Source: Acidobacteriota bacterium
Lineage (GTDB): Bacteria; Acidobacteriota; Vicinamibacteria; Vicinamibacterales; 2-12-FULL-66-21
Direction: 5' to 3'
Assembly: GCA_013362195.1 (NCBI GenBank)
Contig: JABFWM010000643.1
Coordinates: 1 to 22,921 of the forward strand
Length of the DNA: 22,921 bases
The position numbers were made by a program, and so were the translations under genes. The notes beneath the pieces were generated by a model. It was not told the origin of the DNA. It ran no database searches and was given only the letters and a program-made list of their open reading frames with translations. Positions 1 to 7,085 of this stretch are shown here, in pieces. Numbering within the stretch: position 1 is the first letter of the stretch; each line of letters opens with the position of its first letter.

Positions 1-483
1 CTGCGCGCCTACCGCCTCACGTCCGGTTACGTTGGCCTCTGTCCCGCTGCCAGGCATTCCCTCGATAGCGAGGAGGCGCTGCGCCTCGCCGGCACGCGAT
101 GGCGTTTTGCGGCGGACGGGGCCAGATACCGGGCAGAAGGCGGCGAAGAGCGGGTCCGGCTCGTGGACGATCAGCAGCGCGCCTCGACGCACGGCGTCCG
201 CCTCGTCGTCGATCGGCCAGGACAGCTGATCGCGCGTGTCGACGCGCCGGGCACGCGCGTTCTCGCATTCACCGAACGCTTTGACGACGGCTGGTCGGCG
301 ACGATTGACGACGTCCCGGCGAGGACGGTACGCGTCGAGGAAGATTTTCTCGGCTGCATCGTCACCGCGGGCGTGCACCGCGTGGACCTGCGATTCATGC
401 CGCGCAGCTTCGTCTACGGATCGATCGTCTCGGCGATTGGCGTGGTGCTGCTCGCCGCCGTGGTCGCCGCCGGATGGCGATGA
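1..483 (+). CDS. YfhO-like membrane protein, C-terminal part (5' end outside window)
   Basis: The frame is open from the first base of the window with no stop until TGA at 481-483, so this is the last 160 residues of a longer protein. What is visible is a soluble beta-type segment containing FTERFDDGWSATIDD and a run ending RFMPRSFVYG, followed by one hydrophobic C-terminal span (IVSAIGVVLLAAVVAA) and a short basic end. A segment on a 'DGW..-DG.pa' pattern, then a basic-aromatic patch and a last membrane helix, is the typical tail of YfhO-family multi-pass membrane proteins, which are linked to glycosylation of lipoteichoic or other surface polymers. The stop overlaps the next gene, a GT-C-type glycosyltransferase, which supports a joint role in cell-surface glycan work. 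The family call rests on the C-terminal tail only. In-frame ATGs inside this stretch (for example 163) are not the true start. Confidence 0.72.
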   Translation: MRAYRLTSGYVGLCPAARHSLDSEEALRLAGTRWRFAADGARYRAEGGEERVRLVDDQQRASTHGVRLVVDRPGQLIARVDAPGTRVLAFTERFDDGWSATIDDVPARTVRVEEDFLGCIVTAGVHRVDLRFMPRSFVYGSIVSAIGVVLLAAVVAAGWR

Positions 484-2114
484 GCGTCCCGCCAGTATCC
501 GGGCCCGCGCCCGCAGCGGACGAGCATCGGTCGCTTCGACGGGAGCGCCTGGCGATCGCCGCGATCGTCGTCCCCCTCCTCACGGCGGGCGTCGCCTTTC
601 GGTTCATCCATCTCGGATCGATTCCCGGCGTGAGCGGCGACGAAGGGTGGTGGGGCGTGCAGTCGCTTGCATGGCTCGCGGGCCGCCCGTACGAGGCGCA
701 CACGACCAGCGGCAACCCGATCGATCTGTTCTTTCTCATCCCGGTCGGCCTGCTGCACGCGATCGCGCCGCCATCGTTCTTCGTGCTCCGCACGGTGCCT
801 GCCTTCGTCAACGTGCTGGCGCTGCCGATCGGGTTCTGGTTCGTCCGGAGGATCTACGGCCGCACCACGGCGTGGATCCATACGGTGGCGCTGGCGACGC
901 TGCCCACCGCGATCGCGCACAGCCGCATCTGCCAGGATCCGTCGCAGTCCATTTTCTGGACGAGCGTGGTCATCTATCTCTCGCTGCTTGGCTTCGCGGC
1001 ATCCAGCCGCGCGTGGCTGTGCCTCGCAGCGGCCTCTGGCGTTTTCGCGGTTGCGCTCTGGACGCATCCCACCAACGTGTTCGCGGGCGCCTTTCTCTTG
1101 CTGCCGCTCGTGAGCGTCGTTCGCCGAAGGATGCCCGGCTCGCGTCGCGGACGAGTGATCGTGCTCGTGTTCGCCGCGGCGGCGATCGTCTTCGCCGTGG
1201 TCGTCGCGGCTCTTGCCGTGTCGCGATTCGCGGTGTCCAACCCCTATCTCGCGCGATCGCTCGCGAGCGCATCGGCGCGGCTCGTCGATGGCGCGCAGTG
1301 GTTCGAGTTCGCCGCCAACAATGCCCGCCTGTTCAACGGCATCACGATTTACCACTACTTCTCCGGCGCGCGGCCCGCGACGGCGCTCTACGACATCGCG
1401 TTCGTGGTGGTCGTCCTGATCCTGTTGTGGGGCCTCCTGACGAAGCCGGCGGCGCTGCGCGATCCGCGCGACTACGCCCTGATGGCCGCATGCGCGGTCA
1501 TGTGGACGGGCTTCTATGTCTTCGCCGGTCCGAAGGCGCTGCGCCCGCACGCCGAACGCTGGGGCCTCTGTCTCATCGTGCCGGCCGCACTGCTCCTCTC
1601 GCGCGGCCTTGCCGGCTGGATCGGCACGAGGCCGCGGCTGCGATGGCCCGCGATCGCGGCCGCGGCGCTGCTCGCCACCTCCGTCCTGGGCTCCTTCTAC
1701 GTCAACTACTTCAACGCATTCCTCACGACCGGCGGCCGATCGCACCTCGCGTACGTGACGGCGGCGGTGGAGCCGAAGCAGCAGGCGCTGGAGAAAATCC
1801 TCGCGATGAGCGGCGTGGACGACGGCGTCACGATCGTCACGCAGCAGTGGTGGCTGTACTGGCCGATTGCGTATCTCGCGACCCCGCACACCGGCGTGGC
1901 GGTGAACACGGGCGCCCTCGACGAGCGGGCCCCGGACGTTCAGCAATCCCTTCGAAGCGGCCGGCTGTTCTTCGTCGAGTTCGCCGGCACCCCGGAGCTC
2001 ACGCGCGCAATCGAGTGGGTCGGCCAGCGCGGCAGGCGCGCAGCGCAGACGCCGGTCTACGACGCCAGCGGCCGCGAGCTCATCGAGATTCTTCAGGTCA
2101 GCGGCGAACACTGA
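474..2114 (+). CDS. GT-C fold (GT39/ArnT-like) membrane glycosyltransferase
   Basis: The 546-aa product is a polytopic membrane protein. After a first membrane segment (about residues 26-44) comes an extracytoplasmic loop with VSGDEGWW (Asp56-Glu57). An acidic pair in the first loop is the hallmark of GT-C glycosyltransferases that use polyprenyl-phosphate sugars (PMT/ArnT/GT39 type). Many further hydrophobic spans follow, including about 225-250 and 390-410, then a roughly 120-residue C-terminal soluble part. The gene starts inside the preceding YfhO-like gene. ATG 474 gives a 10-base overlap, and a second in-frame ATG at 480 would give an ATGA overlap; no Shine-Dalgarno sequence separates the two, so the start is uncertain by two residues. 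The sugar and acceptor cannot be told from sequence. The likely role is transfer of a lipid-linked sugar to a surface polymer, lipid or protein on the outer face of the inner membrane. Confidence 0.8.
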   Translation: MAMSVPPVSGPAPAADEHRSLRRERLAIAAIVVPLLTAGVAFRFIHLGSIPGVSGDEGWWGVQSLAWLAGRPYEAHTTSGNPIDLFFLIPVGLLHAIAPPSFFVLRTVPAFVNVLALPIGFWFVRRIYGRTTAWIHTVALATLPTAIAHSRICQDPSQSIFWTSVVIYLSLLGFAASSRAWLCLAAASGVFAVALWTHPTNVFAGAFLLLPLVSVVRRRMPGSRRGRVIVLVFAAAAIVFAVVVAALAVSRFAVSNPYLARSLASASARLVDGAQWFEFAANNARLFNGITIYHYFSGARPATALYDIAFVVVVLILLWGLLTKPAALRDPRDYALMAACAVMWTGFYVFAGPKALRPHAERWGLCLIVPAALLLSRGLAGWIGTRPRLRWPAIAAAALLATSVLGSFYVNYFNAFLTTGGRSHLAYVTAAVEPKQQALEKILAMSGVDDGVTIVTQQWWLYWPIAYLATPHTGVAVNTGALDERAPDVQQSLRSGRLFFVEFAGTPELTRAIEWVGQRGRRAAQTPVYDASGRELIEILQVSGEH

Positions 2115-2144
2115 ACGCGCGCCTCGGAGCCGCATCCCCTGCCG

Positions 2145-3239
2145 TCAGTCGCCCCGCGTGCGCGGCAGCGTCAGCGACACGGTTGTTCCCGTTCCGACCT
2201 GACTCGATGCAGTCATCCCGCCTCCGTGTGCGGCGACGATCGCCTTCGCGATGGCAAGGCCGAGACCTGCGCCGCGGGACCGCGGACCTTTGTAGAACCG
2301 GTCGAAGATGCGCGCGACCGCTTCGGGCGGCATCCCTTCCCCGGTATCCGTTACGTCGATGGCAATGCCGTCGCTCGCGTCCCGAACGACGACGGTGATG
2401 GCCTGTCCCGCGGCGGTATGGCGCAGCGCATTGGTCAGCAGGTTCGTGAGCACTTCACGAATCCGCAGCGGATCGACGTCCATTGTCGCGTCCTTCGCAG
2501 AGGTCCGCCACGTCAGCGCGACCGACTGTCGCGTCGCGTCCGCCTGCAGACTCCGCACCGCGTCCTGCACGAGCGCGGCGATGTCGCTCGACTCGAGGTG
2601 CAGCGTCAGCACCCCCGCGTCCGACAGCGCGACGGTCCGCAGGTCGTCGACGAGCCGCGACAGCACGCGCGTTTCCTCGAGCAGCTGCTCGATCTGCTCG
2701 TCGTCGCGTGGATACACGCCGTCGACGAGGCCTTCGAGACGACCCTGCAGCACCGACAGCGGCGTGCGCAATTCGTGCGCGACGTCTGCCATCAGGTCGC
2801 GGCGAAGGCGATCCGCCTGCTGGAGGCGCGCGGTCATCGTGTTGAACGAGTGGGCGAGGGCACGCAGCGGCGGCGGCCCGTGCTCCTGCACCCGCACGCC
2901 GTAGTCGCCGTCGGCGACGCGATCGGCAGCTTCCATGACGGCGCGCAGCGGCGACGCGGTGCGGCGCATCGAGCCGGCGAAGCGCACGGCGATCGCTGCG
3001 GTGGCGAACGCCACGATCAACGAGATCGGCGCGGCCCACGCTCCGGCACCGGCACTGGTCGCCACGTTCCACGTCAGAGTTACGATGCCCACCAACGCCA
3101 GCACGACGACGGTCATGGCGGCGAACGCAAAGCGCTTGAAGAACCGTGCGCGGGGGTCCGCGCCGAAGTGGCGACGGGCCCGCCAGCGGCGCGCCCCGCC
3201 GCCTCCAGACGATCCGGCCGGACATCGCGTCGGCCTCAT
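2145..3239 (-). CDS. Sensor histidine kinase (HAMP, BaeS/CpxA-like)
   Basis: This is a 364-aa sensor kinase. Two membrane helices (about residues 33-57 and 68-90) are separated by a very short periplasmic stretch. A HAMP linker follows, then the phosphoacceptor box DVAHELRTPLSVL with His155. The ATPase domain shows the N box (EVLTNLLTNALRH), the G1 motif DTGEGMP, the F box (IFDRFYKG) and the G2 motif GAGLGLAIAKA. The near absence of a periplasmic domain means signal sensing probably depends on the membrane or a partner protein. The start is the ATG at 3239-3237, because it overlaps the response-regulator stop as ATGA, indicating translational coupling; the same frame stays open far upstream but that part is antisense noise. 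The kinase should phosphorylate the regulator encoded just upstream. It converges on the glycosyltransferase gene with 30 bases between the stops. Confidence 0.93.
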   Translation of the reverse strand: MRPTRCPAGSSGGGGARRWRARRHFGADPRARFFKRFAFAAMTVVVLALVGIVTLTWNVATSAGAGAWAAPISLIVAFATAAIAVRFAGSMRRTASPLRAVMEAADRVADGDYGVRVQEHGPPPLRALAHSFNTMTARLQQADRLRRDLMADVAHELRTPLSVLQGRLEGLVDGVYPRDDEQIEQLLEETRVLSRLVDDLRTVALSDAGVLTLHLESSDIAALVQDAVRSLQADATRQSVALTWRTSAKDATMDVDPLRIREVLTNLLTNALRHTAAGQAITVVVRDASDGIAIDVTDTGEGMPPEAVARIFDRFYKGPRSRGAGLGLAIAKAIVAAHGGGMTASSQVGTGTTVSLTLPRTRGD

Positions 3240-3916
3240 GCGTCGACGAACTTGTAACCGACGCCGTACACGGTCAGGACGTACCGCGGGTTGCGCGGAT
3301 CGGGCTCCAGCTTGCGGCGCAGGTTCTTGACGTGCGCGTCGATCGCGCGGTCGAACGACTCCCCCTGCTCGCCGCGAACGGCGTCCAGCAACTGGCCGCG
3401 CGTGAATACGCGTCCGGGCTGCCGCATCATCATCGCCAGCAGCTCGAACTCGGTGGATGTGAGCGCGACCAGGCGCCTGCCGACCTTCGCCTGCATGCGC
3501 GGGACGTCGAGCGTCACGTCCGCGGCGCGAATGACGTCGGCGCGCGCCGGCCCGAGGTCGATGCGGCGGAACACGGCGCGGACGCGCGCGACCAGCTCGC
3601 GCGGACTGAACGGCTTGGTGAGATAGTCGTCCGCCCCGAGCTCCAGGCCAACCAGCTTGTCGCTCTCCTCCACCCGCGCCGTGAGCATGACGATCGGCAC
3701 GTTCGACTGCGTGCGCACCGCGCGCGTCACCTCGAGGCCATCCATGTGCGGCAGCCCAAGGTCGAGGACGATGAGGTCCGGGTGCCTGGTGCGGGCGAGC
3801 GACAGGGCATCGGCGCCGTTGTACGCAAGCGTCACCTGGTAACCGGCGCGCTCCAGATAATCGCGGCACAGTTCCGCGATCCGCACCTCATCGTCGACGA
3901 CGAGAATCTGTTTCAT
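3236..3916 (-). CDS. OmpR/PhoB-family response regulator
   Basis: The 226-aa protein has an N-terminal receiver domain with the acidic pocket Asp8/Asp9, phosphoacceptor Asp52 (IVLDLGLPHMDG), switch residue Thr79 (MLTA) and Lys101 (LTKPF). A linker leads to a C-terminal winged-helix DNA-binding domain (about 125-226) that includes LTSTEFELL, a recognition-helix region around FDRAIDAHVKNLRRKL, and the closing YGVGYKF hairpin. All key phosphotransfer residues are present, so it should be functional. It lies between a small membrane-protein gene (gap of 3 bases) and the cognate kinase gene (ATGA overlap). OmpR-family regulators bind direct repeats at about 11-bp spacing, and exactly such repeats lie at 4368-4395 upstream of this operon and of the divergent esterase gene, so auto-regulation and control of the esterase are plausible. 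Confidence 0.95.
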   Translation of the reverse strand: MKQILVVDDEVRIAELCRDYLERAGYQVTLAYNGADALSLARTRHPDLIVLDLGLPHMDGLEVTRAVRTQSNVPIVMLTARVEESDKLVGLELGADDYLTKPFSPRELVARVRAVFRRIDLGPARADVIRAADVTLDVPRMQAKVGRRLVALTSTEFELLAMMMRQPGRVFTRGQLLDAVRGEQGESFDRAIDAHVKNLRRKLEPDPRNPRYVLTVYGVGYKFVDA

Positions 3917-3919
3917 GGC

Positions 3920-4300
3920 TTACGCGCTGCCGGCGGACGAGCGCGGCGCCTGACGCTCCGCCTCGTGCGCGCGGCGATGCCACTCGTCAAAGGATGGCGG
4001 TACGCCGCCGCAGCGGTAGCCGTAGCCGCCGCGCCAGGGTCCACGCCAGAAGATGCCACGAACCAGGAAGAAAAACAGAAACAGGAACAGCAGCGGGAAT
4101 ATCGGGAAGAAGCCGACGCCCCACGGCCGCGGCCACACGTAGACGTAGGGCGTTCCCGCCGGGGGCGCAGCCATCGCCCGGCCGCTTTCAGCGATTCCCT
4201 GCGCCAGTCCCCAATTGTAGGCGCCGGTCGCGATCGCTGCCGCGCCGACGAGGACGAGCGCTCCAATCACGAGCGCGCGAAAGAGAGATCGATTGTTCAT
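3920..4300 (-). CDS. Small two-span membrane protein, first gene of the two-component operon
   Basis: The product is 126 aa. It has an N-terminal hydrophobic helix (about residues 8-27), an Ala/Pro-rich loop, a short aromatic-Pro stretch (YVYVWPRPWGVGFFP), a strongly hydrophobic Phe/Leu-rich second helix (about 62-80), a Trp/Gly/Arg-rich patch and an amphipathic end with FDEWHRRAHEAER. I do not recognise a named family, although the FDEWHRRAH tail resembles endings seen in small membrane proteins encoded beside regulators. The start at 4300 is decided by a good Shine-Dalgarno sequence (AAAGGAG, 8 bases before the ATG); the same frame is open upstream but lacks support. It is followed after 3 bases by the response-regulator gene, so the three genes form one operon. 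Inference: it may be an accessory sensor or regulated envelope component for a kinase that has almost no periplasmic domain. Confidence 0.75.
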   Translation of the reverse strand: MNNRSLFRALVIGALVLVGAAAIATGAYNWGLAQGIAESGRAMAAPPAGTPYVYVWPRPWGVGFFPIFPLLFLFLFFFLVRGIFWRGPWRGGYGYRCGGVPPSFDEWHRRAHEAERQAPRSSAGSA

Positions 4301-4304
4301 GGCC

Positions 4305-4315
4305 TGTGCTCCTTT
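4305..4315 (-). promoter_or_regulatory. Strong ribosome binding site for the small membrane-protein gene
   Basis: Read on the minus strand, AAAGGAG stands 8 bases before the ATG at 4300. It is one of the two clear Shine-Dalgarno sequences in the window (the other precedes the GTG at 22052), and it fixes this start over longer in-frame alternatives. Confidence 0.7.
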
Positions 4316-4367
4316 GTCGCGTGTCGACGTGAACGTCTGGTCGACAGCCGCAGTGTCGCAATCAATC

Positions 4368-4395
4368 GTGAACAGATTGTGAAGTGGATGTGAAC
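4368..4395. promoter_or_regulatory. Triple direct repeat with 11-bp pitch, probable OmpR-family regulator box
   Basis: GTGAAC, GTGAAG and GTGAAC begin at 4368, 4379 and 4390, an exact 11-bp period that places each copy on the same helical face. Tandem half-sites at 11 bp are the known binding geometry of OmpR/PhoB/PhoP-type regulators, and the response-regulator operon starts 68 bases away on the minus strand. On the plus strand the last copy covers the place expected for a -35 element relative to a TATGCT (4412-4417) with 17-bp spacing, upstream of the esterase gene. A lone GTGAAC at 4329-4334 is off this register. Binding is inferred, not shown. Confidence 0.55.
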
Positions 4396-4411
4396 GGCCG
4401 GCGTGAGGCAG

Positions 4412-4417
4412 TATGCT
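4412..4417 (+). promoter_or_regulatory. Possible -10 element of the esterase promoter
   Basis: TATGCT matches four of six bases of the sigma-70 -10 consensus. It lies 17 bases after 4389-4394, the segment that overlaps the third GTGAA repeat and has no good -35 consensus of its own, as in activator-dependent promoters. It would give a leader of roughly 50-60 bases before the ATG at 4477. Weak evidence on its own. Confidence 0.3.
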
Positions 4418-4476
4418 GGTCGCCGCCGCTGCGGTGGGCGCCATCGCTCGCGCAGCGAACGGTCAGAGAGACAGCA

Positions 4477-6048
4477 ATGCGCATTGACCCCGGGACGCGA
4501 GTGTTCGTGCGGCTGAACGCGGTGGCATGCAGCGTCGCGTTGTTCGCGGCGGTGATCGCCGGCCGCGCCGCGCTGGACGTCGTGAAGACGGATGCGGGAC
4601 GGATCGCGGCGGGACCAGTGAAGGACGGCGTGACCGCCTTTCTCGGCATTCCGTACGCGGCCCCGCCGGTTGGGAATCGGCGATGGCGTCCGCCGCAATC
4701 CGCGCCGAAGTGGGACGGCGTCCGCAGAGCCGATCGGTTCGGGACGAGCTGCATGCAGAACCAGCCTGGCTCACGGCTGCCCTGGACCGAAGAGTTCATG
4801 ACCCAGGGTCCGATTGGCGAGGACTGCCTGTTTCTCAATGTGTGGACGCCGGCGGCGAGCGCCGCTGCCCGGCTGCCCGTGATGGTCTGGATCTACGGCG
4901 GCGGCTTCAACGAAGGTTCGGGCGCCGTGGCGGTGTACGACGGCACGCAGCTCGCCAGAAACGGCGTCCTCGTCGTCACCCTCAACTATCGCGTCGGCGC
5001 GCTCGGCTTCCTCGCGCATCCGGAATTGACCGCCGAGTCTCCGCATCACAGCTCGGGCAACTACGGGCTCCTCGATCAGATCGCCGCGCTGCAGTGGGTG
5101 CGCGCCAACATCCGCGGGTTCGGCGGCGATCCCGGGAACGTCACGATCTTCGGGCAGTCAGCCGGGGCGATTTCCGTCGTCGATCTGATGCGCTCGCCGC
5201 TCGCACAAGGGCTCTTCGCCCGAGCGATCGCGCAAAGTGGTCCGGGCCTGCTCGGCCGCAACGCGCTCGGCGGCGCCGCAACGCTGCGCGATCGCGAGGC
5301 CGCCGGGGTCCGCTATGCGGAATCGACCCACGCACATTCGCTGGCAGACCTGCGCGCGCTGCCGGCAAACGTGTTCTTCGCCGCGACCGGCGGACGCGCC
5401 GACGTACCGCGCGGTCCCTTCAACGATGGGTGGGTGTTGCCCGACGCCCGGCCCGCCAAGCAGGTTCCTCTCATCGTCGGATTCGTCGCCGACGACATCG
5501 GCATCGGCGGCAGCGCCGCAGCCGCGTCGAACACGACGATCGACTCGTACAAGAACGACGCCGGGCACGCGTACGGCGAAGAAGCGGACACCTTCCTGAA
5601 GCTCTATCCCGCGGCCGCCGACGATGACGTGCCGCGGGTGCAGAAGGCGGCGGCGCGCGACCGCGCGCGCGTGTCCATGGACGTGTGGGCGAGCGATCAG
5701 GTGAACGCCGGCGCGCGCGTCTACACTTACTATTTCGATCGCGTGCTGCCGTGGCCGGCGCATCCGGAGTTCGGCGCGTTCCACACCTCCGAGGTGCCGT
5801 ACATCTTCAAGAACCTCGACCGGCTCGATCGCCCGTGGGAGCCAGTCGATCGCACCGTCTCGGAGACGATCGCCGCGTATTGGACGAACTTCGCGAAGAC
5901 CGGCGATCCGAACGGGACCGGTCTGCCACAGTGGCCGGCACACACCGCGGACGGCCACGTCACGATGCAGATCGGTCCGCGCGTCGGGCCGATGACGATC
6001 GCGGACGCGGCGCGGCTGCAGTTCTTTCTCCGGCACCTCACGAAGTGA
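4477..6048 (+). CDS. Secreted type-B carboxylesterase (alpha/beta hydrolase)
   Basis: The 523-aa enzyme hydrolyses carboxylic esters, probably in the periplasm or outside the cell. It begins with a signal-peptide-like segment (LNAVACSVALFAAVIAGRA). The carboxylesterase fold follows: FLGIPYAAPPVG near the N-terminus, the paired-cysteine type motif EDCLFLNVW, the oxyanion motif YGGGFNEGS, and the nucleophile elbow FGQSAGA with Ser228. GFVADDIG supplies a probable acid (Asp340, where many relatives have Glu), and FHTSEVPYIF supplies His436. The length fits the family (500-550 aa). I chose the ATG at 4477 because it directly precedes the signal peptide and follows GAGAGA-type purines; an ATG at 4384 would add 31 residues before the signal. 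It is divergent from the two-component operon and shares its putative regulator box. The natural substrate is unknown. Confidence 0.9.
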   Translation: MRIDPGTRVFVRLNAVACSVALFAAVIAGRAALDVVKTDAGRIAAGPVKDGVTAFLGIPYAAPPVGNRRWRPPQSAPKWDGVRRADRFGTSCMQNQPGSRLPWTEEFMTQGPIGEDCLFLNVWTPAASAAARLPVMVWIYGGGFNEGSGAVAVYDGTQLARNGVLVVTLNYRVGALGFLAHPELTAESPHHSSGNYGLLDQIAALQWVRANIRGFGGDPGNVTIFGQSAGAISVVDLMRSPLAQGLFARAIAQSGPGLLGRNALGGAATLRDREAAGVRYAESTHAHSLADLRALPANVFFAATGGRADVPRGPFNDGWVLPDARPAKQVPLIVGFVADDIGIGGSAAAASNTTIDSYKNDAGHAYGEEADTFLKLYPAAADDDVPRVQKAAARDRARVSMDVWASDQVNAGARVYTYYFDRVLPWPAHPEFGAFHTSEVPYIFKNLDRLDRPWEPVDRTVSETIAAYWTNFAKTGDPNGTGLPQWPAHTADGHVTMQIGPRVGPMTIADAARLQFFLRHLTK

Positions 6049-6944
6049 CACGCGCGACGCTCACATCCCGCTCGAGACCGGCACGGCCGTCTGCGCTCCC
6101 GGACGAGATCGAGGAATACCGCGATGCGCGCTGGCGCCGCGAGGCCACGCGGCAGGTCGAGACCGCAGCCGATGCCGAGCGCTTCATCGAACAGGCGGGC
6201 TTCGTCGCGTGCCTGACGGACTCGCGACGTCCGGGTCCGTCGCTCTACGTTGCCGTGTGCGGACGCCGCGACGCCGTGCTGCCGCGGAACGTCCAGAAGG
6301 ATCCGGAGACGTCGCTGACGTGGACCCTCAAGGACGAGATCATGCGCCGCGGCCGCGTGTACTATGCGAAGCTCGCCCGCGGCAAGGCGATGTTTCTCGC
6401 GCCGCGCATGGTGCCCTACTTCCACGCGATCTGGGGCCTGCGCCGGGCCGAGGAACCGCGGCGCCTGAGCAAGCAGGCGCAAGCGATCCTGCACGTGCTC
6501 CGGCGTGAATGGGAAATGAGCACGTCGGATTTGCGGAGCGACGCCGGCATCATCTCGCGTCCCGCGTTTACGCGTGCGCTCGATGAACTCCAGGCCGCCA
6601 TGCTGGTCGTGCCGGCGGAGGTCTGCTACGCGCCGAAGTTCACGTATATCTGGACGCTCGGGGTCGGACGGTTTCCCGATGCCCTCCGCCGGCGGGTCAC
6701 GAGAGATGCGGCGCTGAAGGAAATCGCGCGCTGCTTCCTGACCAGCGCCGGGCTGACGGTCCGCGGCGAGCTCGCGCGCGTCGCCGGCCTTTCACGATCC
6801 GACGCGGGGCGCGGCAATCGCGCGCTCGTGCGCGAGGGTTACGCCGTCATGCTCTCGCCCGGCGTGTACCGGCTGGCGGCGCCGCAGGCGTTCACCCCGG
6901 CGGCCGCGCCGGCGTGCGCAGTCGACGCCGGGCCGACCGCCTGA
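6045..6944 (+). CDS. Winged-helix protein, possibly AlkZ/YcaQ-related
   Basis: The 299-aa product begins at GTG 6045, which overlaps the esterase TGA (GTGA), so the two are probably translated together; the next in-frame ATG is about 100 residues further on. The N-terminal third holds an acidic/basic helix (EIEEYRDARWRRE) and the conserved-looking stretch ETSLTWTLKDEIMRRG. The middle (about residues 140-200) reads like a winged-helix DNA-binding unit, with LSKQAQAILHVLRREWEMS followed by a recognition-helix-like SRPAFTRALDELQAA and a wing. A second winged-helix-like repeat (about 225-280) contains LTVRGELARVAGLSR. Tandem winged helices with this layout recall AlkZ/YcaQ-type DNA glycosylase-related proteins, but I do not see the QxQ-type catalytic motif, so function is uncertain. 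There is no membrane segment or signal peptide, so it acts in the cytoplasm. Pairing with a secreted esterase is odd and may only reflect packing. Confidence 0.7.
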   Translation: MTRATLTSRSRPARPSALPDEIEEYRDARWRREATRQVETAADAERFIEQAGFVACLTDSRRPGPSLYVAVCGRRDAVLPRNVQKDPETSLTWTLKDEIMRRGRVYYAKLARGKAMFLAPRMVPYFHAIWGLRRAEEPRRLSKQAQAILHVLRREWEMSTSDLRSDAGIISRPAFTRALDELQAAMLVVPAEVCYAPKFTYIWTLGVGRFPDALRRRVTRDAALKEIARCFLTSAGLTVRGELARVAGLSRSDAGRGNRALVREGYAVMLSPGVYRLAAPQAFTPAAAPACAVDAGPTA

Positions 6945-7073
6945 CCAGCCGTCTTGCGCATCGCGACCTGCCGGCATCGTCGCGCCGCCGGAGACCGCTT
7001 CACCCCGTCGCTCAGTGACGCGATCGCGCATGGTCGCTCCAGAGACGTGCACGCGATCACACGCATCCGGTAG

Positions 7074-7079
7074 TAGACT
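7074..7079 (+). promoter_or_regulatory. -10-like TAGACT immediately before araA
   Basis: TAGACT lies only 6 bases before the GTG start at 7086, and there is no Shine-Dalgarno sequence between them. If it is a -10 element, transcription would begin at or next to the start codon, giving a leaderless mRNA. No convincing -35 hexamer is seen. The same TAGANT-plus-short-gap arrangement occurs at 9553 and 17207. Confidence 0.4.
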
Positions 7080-7085
7080 GGCCGC

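Noticed and set aside
414..2135. Long minus-strand open frame (573 aa) antisense to the glycosyltransferase gene
   Set aside because: Composition is Arg/Glu/His-rich low complexity with no domain, and it mirrors the real gene; long antisense frames are expected in GC-rich coding DNA.
236..2398. Long plus-strand open frame (720 aa) across the glycosyltransferase gene
   Set aside because: Dominated by Arg/Ala/Pro/Ser runs, with no recognisable domain; it overlaps real genes on both strands.
3240..3869. Upstream extension of the histidine-kinase frame
   Set aside because: The same frame is open into the response-regulator gene, but the ATGA overlap at 3239 is a far better start and the extension is Arg-rich noise.
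4384..4476. Longer esterase start at ATG 4384
   Set aside because: Adds 31 residues ahead of a good signal peptide and would place the start inside the regulator-repeat region.
5158..6051. Minus-strand frame (297 aa) opposite the esterase
   Set aside because: Shadow of the esterase gene, Arg/Val/Glu-rich with no motif.
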